From NCBI GenBank assembly GCA_004431415.1, contig QPMI01000154.1, forward strand, positions 1 through 64,000: a stretch of 64,000 nt of DNA, read 5' to 3'. A model generated the notes under the pieces. The model did not search any database. It was not told where the DNA came from and saw only the letters and a list, made by a program, of their open reading frames with translations. Position 1 is the first letter of the stretch, and each line of letters begins with the position of its first letter. The position numbers and the translations under genes are program-made. The DNA is from Cyanophora paradoxa. Its lineage: Eukaryota > Glaucocystophyceae > Cyanophorales > Cyanophoraceae. Below are positions 11,708-21,463 of the stretch, piece by piece.

Positions 11708-12569
11708 ATGGGTGAATATAATCGAGTTCAACTTCCAATATATTCCTTGGATCCCTGCTATGCACTTTCGCCAGCATGAAGTAAATGATGAGGTTCGTGG
11801 ATTAGAATCCACAGAGAGACCCAATTCCAATGGTAACTCCTTTGATAAGAATTCGATTATTCGAGTTAAAGAACTTCGAGCCGACAAAAACTCAGGTGTG
11901 GTTAAAACAACTCGACTTCTTGTGACTAATGCCAACTTCTTTCAACCTACCAATGGAGGCCCTGATGCTTACAGTGTAAATCTGAAAGCTCTTGATTTCG
12001 ATAAAAACACTGCTGCTGCTACAATTCGTTCAGGCGGTGCTTTTATTGGTGGAGGTTGCCGTGTATCCGGTCAACTCTCTTCATCTGTTTCGTTTAATGA
12101 TGTCCCTGATACTCTCGATCAAAATGTAGAGAATCCACAGCGTATTAGATTATATACACCTGTTGCACAGCAACCATTTGTTCAATTTTACGTAGGTTAT
12201 ACAGTTACACTTGCAACCTCTGAACTAATTGAAGGAACCAAAAGAGTAATGAGAGGTCTCGCCATTCCAAACGCCATGCTCTCTTTATGTAGAGCCAACA
12301 ACAACCAGCCAGGTCACAGGTACTATTTCAGTGTGCAGGGATATGATCATTTCGGCACAGGCTTCTGTGTTTATAACAATAATTTCACTTACGATTTGTT
12401 TGTTACAGACATTGGCAAATATACTATAACAATTATCGGTTTGAGAACAGATATAGCAGCTGTTTCAGTTCTCAGAGGTGTTACTCCTGATACTCTTTCA
12501 GTATCAGGGTTTTACCAGGAACCAGATGTGATCGATGACCCACTCCCTAAAATATATATATATGTTTAA
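11708..12569 (+). pseudogene. Fibre protein 2, copy A (two compensating indels)
   Basis: Copy of 34,887-35,732. Between codons 13 and 18 it lacks one C in each of two runs (near 11,745 and 11,753), so the first few residues and the remainder are in different frames. Near the 3' end another C is missing (CACTCCC here, CCACTCCC in B), which replaces the B stop with seven extra codons. Everything between is identical to B. Confidence 0.7.
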
Positions 12570-12574
12570 TATAA

Positions 12575-13405
12575 ATGGCTGAACCACCTCCAATTGAGCG
12601 TATTGTTACAGCACAGCTTTCATTAGCTGCACCAGCTAACCACGTTCTGCAGCATGCTACTTTCGATGATGTAGAAGGTCTGCAATCAACAGAGGTTCAA
12701 CCTACGATGAACACCTTCGGTTCCACCCATAAACTGAGATTGCAGGAACTCAGGTGCGATAAAAATAATGGTATAGTTAAGACCACGAAATTACTTGTAA
12801 CTAATGCGAATTTTAGTGCCCATTATGGTGATCCAGACAGTTATGGCGCCCTCTTTCGACTTATTCTTTCGAGTCTAGGTCAGGAGCTATTAACTGCAAG
12901 ACGGGGGAGCATATATTGGTGATGGTTTGCGGGTTGGTGGAGCTGTTGGTGCTCCTCTCTTTGTTAATGATCAACCAAACCCTATTGATCCTAACACGAG
13001 AATTCGAACCTATTTGCCAAGTATGAATGCACCATATATTATAAAGATCTTCCAATCGTTGTTAATGAGCAGACATCAGTAGTTGATTCTCTTGTGGAAA
13101 TTGGTGACCACTACAAGGTGGTTGTTGATATCCCTCCAGACGTCTACGCTGTTTGTCAAGTAGAGGGTGGAACCCCAAACATTGCTGTGGTGATTACTCC
13201 ATATGATAATTTCGGGATCGCTTATCATGGTGTAAATTTCGGCCTTGAAGACTACCAGTTCTTGGTGAGAGCTACAAAATTCGGTATTTATAAATGCATT
13301 CTCTATGCAGAAAGAACCGATGCTATCGCAAGGCAGAATACCTATGCGGAGTACTACGGCACTAATAGGTACTTCCCCATTTTCGGACAGGATACTGCCC
13401 CGTAG
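12575..13405 (+). pseudogene. Fibre protein 3, copy A (frameshifted)
   Basis: Copy of 35,757-36,590. Single bases are missing near 12,850, 12,905 and 13,052, all in short runs. The last 103 codons (13,094-13,405) are intact. Confidence 0.7.
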
Positions 13406-13440
13406 AGAATATCCCTAATTATTTGCCGAGACCTCTGATA

Positions 13441-13683
13441 ATGGCCTCATGTCTTGCAGGAGTGTTTGAGTTGCTGCGTCACTTCCATTCACATGCTCGC
13501 CTACAGTCGCATTGTTGCACAGCGGATCTTGACCTTTCCTTTGGTGGTGATCATGACAGCAACAGCGCCAACCGTGAAGCTGAACACGAAATTCTTCAGC
13601 ACGTAGAAGATCCCGCACCGCCCGGTGTGCACTACCAGAGGGCCGCTCCGTCAATAATGTACCATCTATATCAGGATGCTTGA
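13441..13683 (+). CDS. Orphan 80-aa protein, divergent copy A
   Basis: Same gene as 36,626-36,868. Across about 150 bp this copy differs from B by 12 substitutions, of which eight are silent in this frame and four change only three residues. That pattern supports this strand and frame as the real coding one. Elsewhere the elements are almost identical, so the patch is a local divergence hotspot. The protein is rich in His and Cys near the N-terminus (HFHSHARLQSHCC). No family was recognised. Confidence 0.65.
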   Translation: MASCLAGVFELLRHFHSHARLQSHCCTADLDLSFGGDHDSNSANREAEHEILQHVEDPAPPGVHYQRAAPSIMYHLYQDA

Positions 13684-13777
13684 AGGCTCGCTGAGGTGGC
13701 CTCGACATCATTTTGTTTGCTTTTGAAAAAAGAAACAGGGACAGCCAGCCGTTTCAAACACATAGATAGCTTTTTAT

Positions 13778-14281
13778 TTACGCCCTGTTTTCAATTGGGA
13801 AATTAAGACGTAGAAAAGGCCAGTCTGCCTCTGCAGTGTGCTCAAGTAGATACTGATCTCGAGCTCTGGCTGCTTCCTCCGCTGTGGAGAAGCATCCAAC
13901 ATCGATTGTTTTTCTATTTTTGCCAATGGTAGCAACCCATCTGCTTTTCGATCTGTTGTAACTCACTCCAAGGAATCCGCTGGTGTTATTCGAATTCTTG
14001 TCTCGATGCATTCGGTGCTGCTGTTTTGTTACGAACTTTAGATTATCTCTGCGACAATCCAGTTTATCCCCGCTGACACAGAGGATGCTATGATCTGCAG
14101 GAGCTTTCCCCTTCACCAGATCTCTAAATTTCTTATGCCATCTCTCTTCAGGGTGGAATGCTACTGGATAGCCATTCGAGTCTATGTAGAACCTCAGACC
14201 AGAGAATTTCTCCTCGTCATCTTTCGAGATTAGCACTTAGTGCACTGTGTTTGGTGTCTTCACCTGAATTGCAGAGTCCAT
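13778..14281 (-). pseudogene. HNH/AP2 endonuclease 3, copy A (nonsense mutation)
   Basis: Copy of 36,964-37,466. Here the frame is intact through HNH and AP2 parts (152 codons from 14,236), whereas B has a frameshift. However, a C-to-A change on the coding strand turns Ser codon TCA into TAA (near 14,238), about 15 codons after the likely ATG at 14,281. A substitution is less likely than an indel to be a sequencing artefact, so this may be a true early stop. Re-initiation at the GTG after it would still give both domains. Confidence 0.75.
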
Positions 14282-14349
14282 GTATCTTCCTTTCGATAAT
14301 ATAAGAGATTGTGTTCTCTTTATGTCATACACACCCCTCATATTAAACC

Positions 14350-14664
14350 GGGAATTTCTAGTGCGGCCTCTCAGTGGACACTAGAATGCCTAAGCTCATA
14401 CCCTAAAGTGAATTCCCAATCAGCCTCAAAGGCTCTCCCGTTAGCTACCTCCTCGAAGCTAAATCGAATTTTATTTTTCAACCCCTAAGGTACCCACGCA
14501 CACGCCCTCCGGCACGTAATAGCAGAGGGAAACGTGTAAAACGATTTTGGTACACGCACGGCAAAATCAGATCGATCTAGTGAGGGGAAGACGCTAAATA
14601 CCCATGGAACCGCGGCCCGGAGCGAAGCGAAGTGGCCGTAAGCGGGGTCCATGGGTGTACAACA
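14350..14664 (+). repeat. Right terminal inverted repeat of element A
   Basis: Runs from GGGAATTTCTAG to the outer end GGGTGTACAACA. It matches the right TIR of element B (37,535-37,848) apart from one extra G, and is inverted relative to the left TIR of B (15,662-15,991). Outside 14,664 the copies diverge at once, which fixes the element boundary. Confidence 0.93.
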
Positions 14665-14797
14665 GAAGAGCCGGACCTGGATGCGCAGGAGTGTGATGAC
14701 TCAGTGAGAGGGTTTATATGTATATGTACATGTACATGCAAAAGAAGCCTAATATTTAGAAAAACCGAAATGAGAGCAGCGGATATCGATCGCGAAC
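14665..14797 (-). other. Host intron flanking element A
   Basis: Between the element A end and the S8 exon. On the minus strand it starts with a GT donor after the exon end at 14,798 and contains alternating purine-pyrimidine sequence (ATGTACATGTACAT type, about 14,715-14,740). No acceptor followed by a plausible next S8 exon is visible before element A begins, so the intron seems to continue through the element. Confidence 0.6.
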
Positions 14798-15388
14798 CGC
14801 GCGGCCGCCAAACTCGGCGTTCGTGTCGTGCACGCCCGTGTCGATGACGTAGATGTCCACTCCCGTGCCGACGGCCGTGCCGCGGTCGAAGCGCCCGTCC
14901 AGCGTCATACCGCCCGTCGTTTGGTCGAGCCTGCGCAGGGCCGCCGGAACCGCGCATCAGAATTCGAACATGGACATACATATGCATATAGCAAAGCCGA
15001 TCATGATACATGCATGTACAGGGCCGACGCACCGGTCCAGGTGCCACGCGAGCGGCCCCGGGGGTACAGATGGGACCGTCCCGTTGTAACGCGGCTTCGA
15101 CAGCACAGTCTCGGGGCCCGTTCCTTGGAAGTTCATGTCGCGCGAGAGTTTGGTTATGCTGAAGTCGAGAGTGGGGTACAGTGTCTCCGTCAGAATCGCG
15201 TATCCGTACTTCTGCCCCCCCGTCTGCGCCGGCACCACGACCTGCACGCCCAGCCCGCCGTCAGCGCGGATCCGGAGTGCCCGGCCTCGAGCGCGGCTCG
15301 CGATCGCGATCCATCGCGCACGCCGTCGGGGGCGACGAACTTGACGCGATCGTGCGCCTCCAGCTCCGCCTTCACCGCCGGCGAGAGG
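14798..15388 (-). CDS. Host proteinase K-like S8 protease, exons 4-6
   Basis: Three exons on the minus strand: 15,388-15,322, 15,241-15,033 and 14,930-14,798, with GT-AG introns of 80 and 102 bp starting GTGCG. The first completes the I9 propeptide (LSPAVKAELEAHDRV). The second covers the linker into the mature enzyme (WHLDR). The third gives RLDQTTGG and the catalytic aspartate motif VDIYVIDTGVHD followed by EFGGRA, the proteinase K hallmark. Family knowledge: a secreted serine endoprotease using Asp-His-Ser; the His and Ser exons are outside the window. The upstream exons are at 38,015-38,796, beyond element B. Exon phases match across the element: the upstream exon ends in CG and the exon at 15,388 supplies C CTC TCG. 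The downstream intron appears to hold element A. Confidence 0.88.
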
Positions 15389-15661
15389 CTGCAAAGGGGC
15401 GCACGCGATTGTGATCGTGAGGGCTCGGGGAAGGAGGGGGTGAGACGGGAAAAACATCGGGGGGGGGGGGGCGCAGGGGGTATGGGAGGGGGGAGGGGAG
15501 GTGGCCGGAGCAGGATCATGGTCGGGAGATATCGTGATCATAAAGCGGGGTGGTGGGGGGGGGGGGTTGGGGGGTGGGGGGGGGTGGGGGGCGGGGAGGG
15601 GGTGGGCGGGGAGGGGCGGGAGGGGAGGGGGAGGAGGGGAAGGGGTGGGAAGGGGGAGGGG
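15389..15661 (-). other. Host intron remnant left of element B, C-rich tract
   Basis: Part of the intron that now holds element B. It has an acceptor CCCTTTGCAG at 15,389-15,398 (minus strand). Next to it is a long, almost pure purine tract on the plus strand (about 15,455-15,661, G with some A and T), which read on the minus strand is a polypyrimidine stretch. Glycine-rich open frames here are artefacts of that composition. Confidence 0.75.
15656..15661 (+). repeat. Target-site duplication, left copy (GAGGGG)
   Basis: GAGGGG directly precedes the left end TGTTGTACACCC. The same hexamer directly follows the right end at 37,849-37,854. Six base pairs is the size expected for Polinton integration. 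Because the site is G-rich, chance similarity is somewhat raised, but the exact placement on both sides is convincing. Confidence 0.85.
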
Positions 15662-15991
15662 TGTTGTACACCCATGGACCCCGCTTACGGCCACTTCGCT
15701 TCGCTCCGGGCCGCGGTTCCATCCACATTTAGCGTCTTCCCCTCACTAGATCGATCTGATTTTGCCGTGCGTGTACCAAAATCGTTTTACACGTTTCCCT
15801 CTGCTATTACGTGCCGGAGGGCGTGTGCGTGGGTACCTTAGGGGTTGAAAAATAAAATTCGATTTAGCTTCGAGGAGGTAGCTAACGGGAGAGCCTTTGA
15901 GGCTGATTGGGAATTCACTTTAGGGTATGAGCTTAGGCATTCTAGTGTCCACTGAGAGGCCATCTTGGCTGCCGCCGCACTAGAAATTCCC
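15662..15991 (+). repeat. Left terminal inverted repeat of element B
   Basis: Starts TGTTGTACACCCATGG and ends at TAGAAATTCCC. It matches the reverse complement of 37,535-37,848 except for a 13-bp extra segment near 15,961-15,973 (ATCTTGGCTGCCG), a changed patch where the right end reads CCATGGGTATTT, and single-base differences. The outer 60 bp contain an imperfect palindrome whose arms are completed only in the right TIR. Confidence 0.93.
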
Positions 15992-17132
15992 TCACCCCGT
16001 CCGCCACTGTGCCAGATATCGTAGTACGTTTGTGCAGGAAGATGTATACGTATATAAATACGGATACGTATACGCAGATGTATAGCTACGAGAGCACACT
16101 CGAACTACTCATCGTCATCGTCCTCCTCCTCCGCTCAGTAATAACAGCTCTGAGAATTGACTTGGCATGAGGTCAGCGGTCACGTGCCGCGTGCCAGGAT
16201 CTTACAGACAGCTGTGAGAAGATGATTGGACATGGCTGTGAACTCAACGACTAAGAAAACGGTCGGTTCAGCTCCACTTCGCAGCCAGCTAGCGCTGCAG
16301 GCTGCAGCTACAGCATTATATTAATAGCAATAGGATCTTACAGACAGCTGTGAGAAGATGATTGGACATGGCTGTGAACTCAACGACTAAAAAAACGGTC
16401 GGTTCAGCTCCACTTCGCAGCCAGCGCTAGTTTTTATAGTTGTTTAGAACAAACGTTAATTTTGCGAGTGAAAATAAAAAATAAAAGATTTAGCAGTGTA
16501 AGTTTATCTCAAATTAAACTTGAACGTTTATTTTAAAACTTTTGCATCTAAATTTTAAAACTTTTTAAAACTTTTGCATCTATATATATGAAAAATTAAG
16601 TCATTAATTAGTTTTCATTAGACCGTGTTCGTGTTCGCCCCGGCTGTGAAGTGGACCCAACCGTCCTTCTTTTTTCGTCTACAGCTTTGCAGCCGCGACC
16701 AATACCGTCATTGCGTACCTCAAGAAGCTATAGAGATCTATAGAGTCTACTCGGAGTCTAGTACAGACCGTCGGACTATGAGTCTATGATACTATGATAC
16801 GTACTGTAGGGCGTACTACGGTACTACGGTAGTGTATCACTGTCTGACTGACTCTAGTACTACTCGGGACTCTAGTCGCGGGAGTCGCCGAGTCGGGACT
16901 CGGGAGACCGGGTAAATCGAAGTGCACCATGAATGCATATAACGCCAAATGTTACCCGTATGTGATATATTCCTACTGACCCGGTACGATTGCCCGATCA
17001 AATGCCCGGAGTGAAACCGGTCGGCCAGGATACTAGTCCGCTCTCTTTGGGGTACGCCGCGATTCCGCGGCCGAGAATGACTTAAAGATATCACGAATGT
17101 ATAGAATAACAAGGCACAGGAAGGCTAAACAG
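15992..17132 (+). other. Non-coding left arm of element B
   Basis: No convincing gene in about 1.1 kb. It holds a 94-bp direct repeat (separate entry), a stretch of alternating TAT/ACG-type sequence (16,040-16,085), a very AT-rich block with a repeated TTTTAAAACTTTTGCATCTA (16,530-16,590), and a region of short CTAGTAC-rich degenerate repeats (16,730-16,880). The AT-rich block is a candidate replication or promoter region for the genes to its right. Confidence 0.6.
16196..16425 (+). repeat. 94-bp direct repeat pair
   Basis: Units 16,196-16,289 and 16,332-16,425 are identical except for one G/A difference in an A-run, and are separated by 42 bp. Each unit begins AGGATCTTACAGACAGCTGTG and ends CGCAGCCAGC, and contains the inverted short repeat ACAGCTGT. 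No protein is encoded. It may be a binding array or a recent duplication. Confidence 0.85.
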
Positions 17133-17660
17133 ATGGAGATCGAAATTCCCAATGGAGCGATTGCAATTCCAATTTATGGGCGAAATGGAATAGTAGCACA
17201 GTCTTTCATATCAGCAGCTGATGCTGAACTAATTAATGGGAAACGTTGGAATCTTAGAAATGGTTATGCTCAATGTCATATCTTTGTAAATGGAAAGAAA
17301 ACAAAAACAACAATGCACCAGTTGATCGTAGGATCGGTCAATCCAGGGTTCTCTATTGATCACATAAATTGTAATAAACTGGATAACAGGCGTGAGAATC
17401 TCCGCCTGGCTACAAATCAGCAGCAACAACTAAATCATGTGCTTCAAAAGAATAATTCAAGTGGATTTGTAGGAGTGAGCTATTACAAGTCTGTGAATAA
17501 ATGGCGAGCTTGTTTCCAAATAAATGGACACAACAAACACATTGGGTATTTCTCTAGTGCAGAAGAAGCCGCTAAAGCTCGTGATCTGTTTGCTATTCAA
17601 AATGTAAATGAGACAGACAGAATGTTTCTACGACTTAATTTCCCAGAATCTCTAAATTAA
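17133..17660 (+). CDS. HNH homing-type endonuclease with AP2 domain, copy 1
   Basis: A 175-residue protein. The N-terminal half carries an HNH_3-type nuclease core (FSIDHINCNKLDNRRENLRL, residues about 70-90), in which the DH and the final N-R-x-x-N are the metal-binding/catalytic positions. The C-terminal half is an AP2-like DNA-binding domain (SSGFVGVSYYK, KWRACFQINGHNKHIGYF, EEAAKARD). HNH-AP2 proteins are typically selfish endonucleases. I chose the ATG at 17,133 over the one at 17,097 because MEIEIPNGAIAIP aligns with the start of the paralogue at 23,354. It is the leftmost gene of the element and is followed by 430 bp of non-coding sequence before the polymerase. Confidence 0.88.
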   Translation: MEIEIPNGAIAIPIYGRNGIVAQSFISAADAELINGKRWNLRNGYAQCHIFVNGKKTKTTMHQLIVGSVNPGFSIDHINCNKLDNRRENLRLATNQQQQLNHVLQKNNSSGFVGVSYYKSVNKWRACFQINGHNKHIGYFSSAEEAAKARDLFAIQNVNETDRMFLRLNFPESLN

Positions 17661-18090
17661 TAGAGTTGGATAATCAAAGGACTTCTTTGGCTTGGAGCCG
17701 CTTTTTTTTCGACTTCGAACCTGCAGCCGGAGCCATCGAGCTCTATAAAAAATAAGGTCGATAGCTGGACTTCGCGAAACGTCAAGACACTTTGGCTCTA
17801 GCCAATCACAGGCCGAGTTCCGAGCAGATGCAAAGGATCCTCGAGCTGCGATTGGCTGGAAGTGAGAACTTTGTCCAGCGATCTCTTGACTTGGCGAGAG
17901 CAAGAAATCGAGCGCACTCGAGAGCTATCTCACTCTATCCTTTCCAAGCCAGAGTCACAGTGCAGGCTTGTCCTAGCCATCGGAACGTTTTTATTTACAC
18001 CCCTTAAAGAAAACGCGATGATAGTTATCAATCAGAGATTGTGCGCGCTGAATTTCGAAAAAGTTTTCTGATTGTATCATTAATCGAAAC
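17661..18090 (+). promoter_or_regulatory. Intergenic region upstream of the DNA polymerase
   Basis: No gene seen. It contains a TATA-like CTCTATAAAAAATAAG (17,740-17,755), CCAAT-type boxes in both orientations (AGCCAATCAC near 17,800; GATTGGCTGG near 17,851), a T8 run (17,702-17,709) and an AT-richer segment just before the polymerase ATG. This would suit an early promoter for the polymerase-integrase block. Confidence 0.45.
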
Positions 18091-21000
18091 ATGAGCTCCC
18101 GAGCCGTAAGAGCTAGCCTTAGAACCGAAATCAACGAGCTTGCACAGAGGCTGTATGAGCGAGGCTACATTAATGCAACGTATAGGAACTCGCTACTGCG
18201 GCCTCTTTCAAACACCAGGACCCACACTGACACACTCCGATCCTCTCTAGCATCACTGCTCAGGCTGCAGGGGACAGAAAGGCCTCAGCGTCCGCTGTAC
18301 GGGCGAGACGTTGCCGCTCATTTTGAGAGGGCGCAGGCTGCGCGAGCAGCAGCAACACAGGAGATTGATGAAGTTGCGGAAGCTATATCAGGGCTATTCC
18401 GCGAGCAGGCATCGGCCAACGTTAACGTAGTTCGCACCTATACTCACCACGAGTATCCAGGGCTGCTTTTCACGAAGGACATTATAGAGATAGAGCCGAC
18501 AGCTGATCCAGAGAGAGTGAAAGAATTGACGATAGCGTTTCTGAATGAGCTGCGAATCCCAGAGAGGATTGGAGCTGCTGTTTTAATTCGCTTTCATTTT
18601 GAGAATTTCCACATGTACCGCACGCAGCTTGCGACCATAGAGGAGGGCACGATGCAGTCACTTCTAGCAAATCTCGCGGAGAAGATGGAGAGTTGGATGC
18701 TAGCGCAGCAGCCCTACGAGGACACTGATGTCTGGCCAGTCGTGCAGATCGAGGTGCTTATCGCAGAAAACGCAGCAGGGGCTCTGGGAAATGTACCTAA
18801 GCTGCCCTTTGGAGGGAAGGCTCTAACGATGAACAAGATCTACTGTCCGATCTCTCCAGAGGACAACTGCGTGCTTGAATGCTTTGAGCATGAGAAGCTC
18901 AATCCCGGTCGCCTGAACCTTGAGAGAGTATATAAGAAGCTTCAGCATGTTGATTACAGTTCAATTCGCACACAGCTGGGGCTTCCACGGGGCCTAATTG
19001 TAGTCGATGAACCTACCATACGCAAGCTGAGCCAGCACTATAGAATCGATGCAAGCATTTTCGAGTGGGTCTCGGACCGCAGCGCGTCGAAGTTCAAGCT
19101 CCTATTTTCAACTGAATTTGGCTTTGAACGCCGAGCCCACCTTTGCGTGGTCGATGCGCACTGCTTTCTAATTAAAGATAAGAGAACGTGCGAGATGCAG
19201 AAGTGCAGAGCCTGCGGAAAGATGCAGTATGATTTGGCGACTCACAAGGAAACCTGCCGCTTCTGCTATACCTGCCGCTGCGCCTACAATCCGAAGGAGG
19301 ACCATGCAAGCAAATGCGATGAAGCAGTGAGGAACAAGAGCGTTATTGAACGCAAAATCAAGCCATGCGAGCCCGAGGAAGAGTTTACAGCCCTAAACTC
19401 AGTCATAGCGGCAGACTTTGAAACGTTTGCACCCAACCGCACGACCCACGTTCCGTACGCAGTCGATATGGACATAATAAGCAAAGGAGAGATCACGGAA
19501 ACGAAATCGTTCTGCGGCCCCGAAACTCTGGAACAGTTTATGCTCTGGCTTGACGACTGGAAAGAAAAGTCGACTCTAGTATTCTTCAATGGCAGCGGCT
19601 TCGACTTGATATTTATCTATAAGTGGCTTGTCCAGAACCGCCCAGACTGCCAGGTCAAGGTGATGCGCTCATCCGGAAAGATCAAGAGCATGGAGTGGAA
19701 GACGCTGGCTGGGGAGAGTTTAAAAGCTTTGACCCCTGTTTGCACATACAGGGCTCACTGCGGCAGGCTGGGAAGGACTACGGGTGCACCACCTTGAAAG
19801 GGGATTTTGACCACCGAAAGATAAGAGCGTGGGATGACGTTGAGATTCACAAGGAAGCCTGGAGCGAATATTTGAGAGCTGACGTTCGGTCGATGACTGA
19901 GCTGTATATTAAGTACGCTCGGACATGTTTTGATCTATTTGGGATCAATGTGAATTCGAAGCGCACCTTGACAGCATCGGCGATGGCTTTTCAGATCCAC
20001 AGGCAGCTGATGAAAACGGAAGTGCTGCTACCGAAATACAAGGAGGACCAGATTTTTCGCAAAGCGATTTACGGAGGGCGATGCCTACCATTCAAGCGGA
20101 AGTTTGTCTCGAAGGGTCCAGATGATTACTTGGTAGATCTGGATGTGGTCTCTCTCTATCCGACGGCTATGTACTTTAATTACTTTCCCACTGGTAAATT
20201 CAAATGCATCACCGATCAAGCGGAGCTAGAGCGATTCCGCAAGTTTATGCTGAGCAGGAAAATGGAACAGCTGTTTGTTGCAAAGATTAGCGCTAAAATT
20301 CCTCAGGATCTTGTGCTCTCTCCCTTCCCCGCCACGAAGCCAATCTGGGATGGTCTAACTTGAAGCCTATTGAGAAAGAAATGTACACCTCAGTCGATAT
20401 CTACCGGGCAATAGCACTGGGAGTTGAGATCACAGAGCTGCACGAGGTGTACTTGTTTGAGGGCAAGGAACGAATGTTCAAAGATTACATTGAGAAGCTG
20501 TACTGCATGAAAGCACGCTCACGAAAGGGGACCGCCCAGTATGCTACGGCGAAGATCCTCTTGAATGGGCTCTATGGAAAATTTGCTCAGCGTCCAGTAA
20601 TTGAGACAACCGAGCTGGTCTCAAACTACAGACGATTCAAGGAGATACAGCGATCATCGACGATTACAGACATTGACATAGAGAATGATACGAGAATGTA
20701 CGTCACATTTGAGATCCCTGAGTATAGGCGGGATGCCTGCGTTTCGAAGCCTTGCTTTGTTGGTGCATTTATCCTCTCCTACAGCCGCGAAATCATGGAT
20801 CGATTTTTGGTGAGGATGAACTCATATAAGGACGTAGAGGCAATGCCATACTACACAGATACAGATTCTATGATCGTGCACAGGAGGTTTGCTGAGCTTC
20901 TGAAGGACTGCATGAAGCAGCCATATTCAGTTGAGGGAATGTCAGAGGAGGAAGGGAATAGAATGATCTGCGAGAGCGAGCTGGGGAAACTAGATTATGA

Positions 21001-21463
21001 CATCCAAGGGAGAATTACTGAGGCTTACTTCATTGGCCCAAAGGTTTATTGCTGCTACTTTGTGAGGTCGAATGGGGAACCAGATCTGCATGTGCGGGCA
21101 AAGGGAATTCCGAAGAGCTGGATAGAGGAGAACTGGCTCCCGAGTGATCCAGTGGCAAAGAAGGAATCCCTTGATAACCGAATTGCTTTGGAGGCCTTCA
21201 CAAGGATGCTAGAGGAACGTTATCAGCCGCAGTGCACACTAGATTCTAAACTAGCGCGTGTTTTCAAGCCCAATGGAAAGCAACGCGATGCTGGGATCGA
21301 CTTCAGCTCTATAATTCAGATTCCATTCAGCCGAATACTCAACAAAACGGAGTATACGAAACGAAAGATTATTCCTGACGAATATTACAGCACGGTTCCC
21401 CATGAATACGTTCGAGCAACAGGCGGCAGCCAAGAAGGCAACCTTGACTTTGTCGATCTCTGA
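18091..21463 (+). CDS. Protein-primed family B DNA polymerase (two frame breaks)
   Basis: About 1,124 codons, typical for Polintons. It would replicate the linear element from a protein primer at its ends. The N-terminal 430 codons hold a helical region and a Cys-rich zinc-binding-like stretch (CRACG ... CRFCYTCRC, about 19,205-19,315). Exonuclease motif I is DFET at 19,414; motif II FNGSGFD is near 19,590. Polymerase motif A is DVVSLYP (about 20,150), motif B NGLYGKFAQ (about 20,565) and motif C YTDTDS (about 20,855). The reading frame shifts by -1 near 19,711-19,725 and again near 20,322-20,335, next to GGGG/TTTAAAA and CCCC runs. Both lie outside the catalytic motifs and the protein similarity continues across them. 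Consensus errors are the simplest explanation; a slippery heptamer at the first is noted separately. The 3' end overlaps the integrase start. Confidence 0.93.
19719..19725 (+). other. Possible -1 frameshift heptamer in polymerase
   Basis: T TTA AAA lies in the exact X XXY YYZ register of the upstream polymerase frame, and the frame that continues the exonuclease domain downstream is -1 to it. This fits the canonical slippery form. No strong downstream pseudoknot was worked out. A missing base in the GGGG run 8 bp upstream would explain the same break, so confidence is low. Confidence 0.25.

Larger units (their letters stand above)
1..14664 (+). mobile_element. Polinton element A, right part (left end outside window)
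   Basis: Collinear with positions 23,076-37,848 of element B, from the middle of the ExoX-C-like gene to the right terminal inverted repeat. It is about 109 bp shorter, mostly through single-base losses in short runs (densest at 3,180-5,250) plus absence of a 33-bp insert in the ATPase gene. True substitutions also exist (near 4,147, 5,695, 7,910, 10,531 and a cluster at 13,490-13,660), so this is a distinct insertion. The end is set where the TIR stops at 14,664; the flank that follows is GAAGAG. The matching left duplication is outside the window. Its right end lies in an intron of the host S8 protease gene. Confidence 0.93.

Noticed and set aside
14665-15661. Tandem array by unequal recombination rather than two insertions
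   Set aside because: The DNA between the elements is unique host sequence with exons in correct order, and element B has its own target-site duplication.
15437-15760. Glycine- or proline-rich frames around the G-rich tract
   Set aside because: Pure composition artefact of the host intron tract next to element B; no start context, no family pattern.
16837-17112. Minus-strand frame of 91 codons in the left arm
   Set aside because: Falls in short degenerate CTAGTAC repeats, overlaps the HNH gene start and has no protein-like domain pattern.
20322-20335. Second polymerase frame break as programmed frameshifting
   Set aside because: No slippery heptamer in the required register, only a CCCC run; a missing base is the simpler reading.
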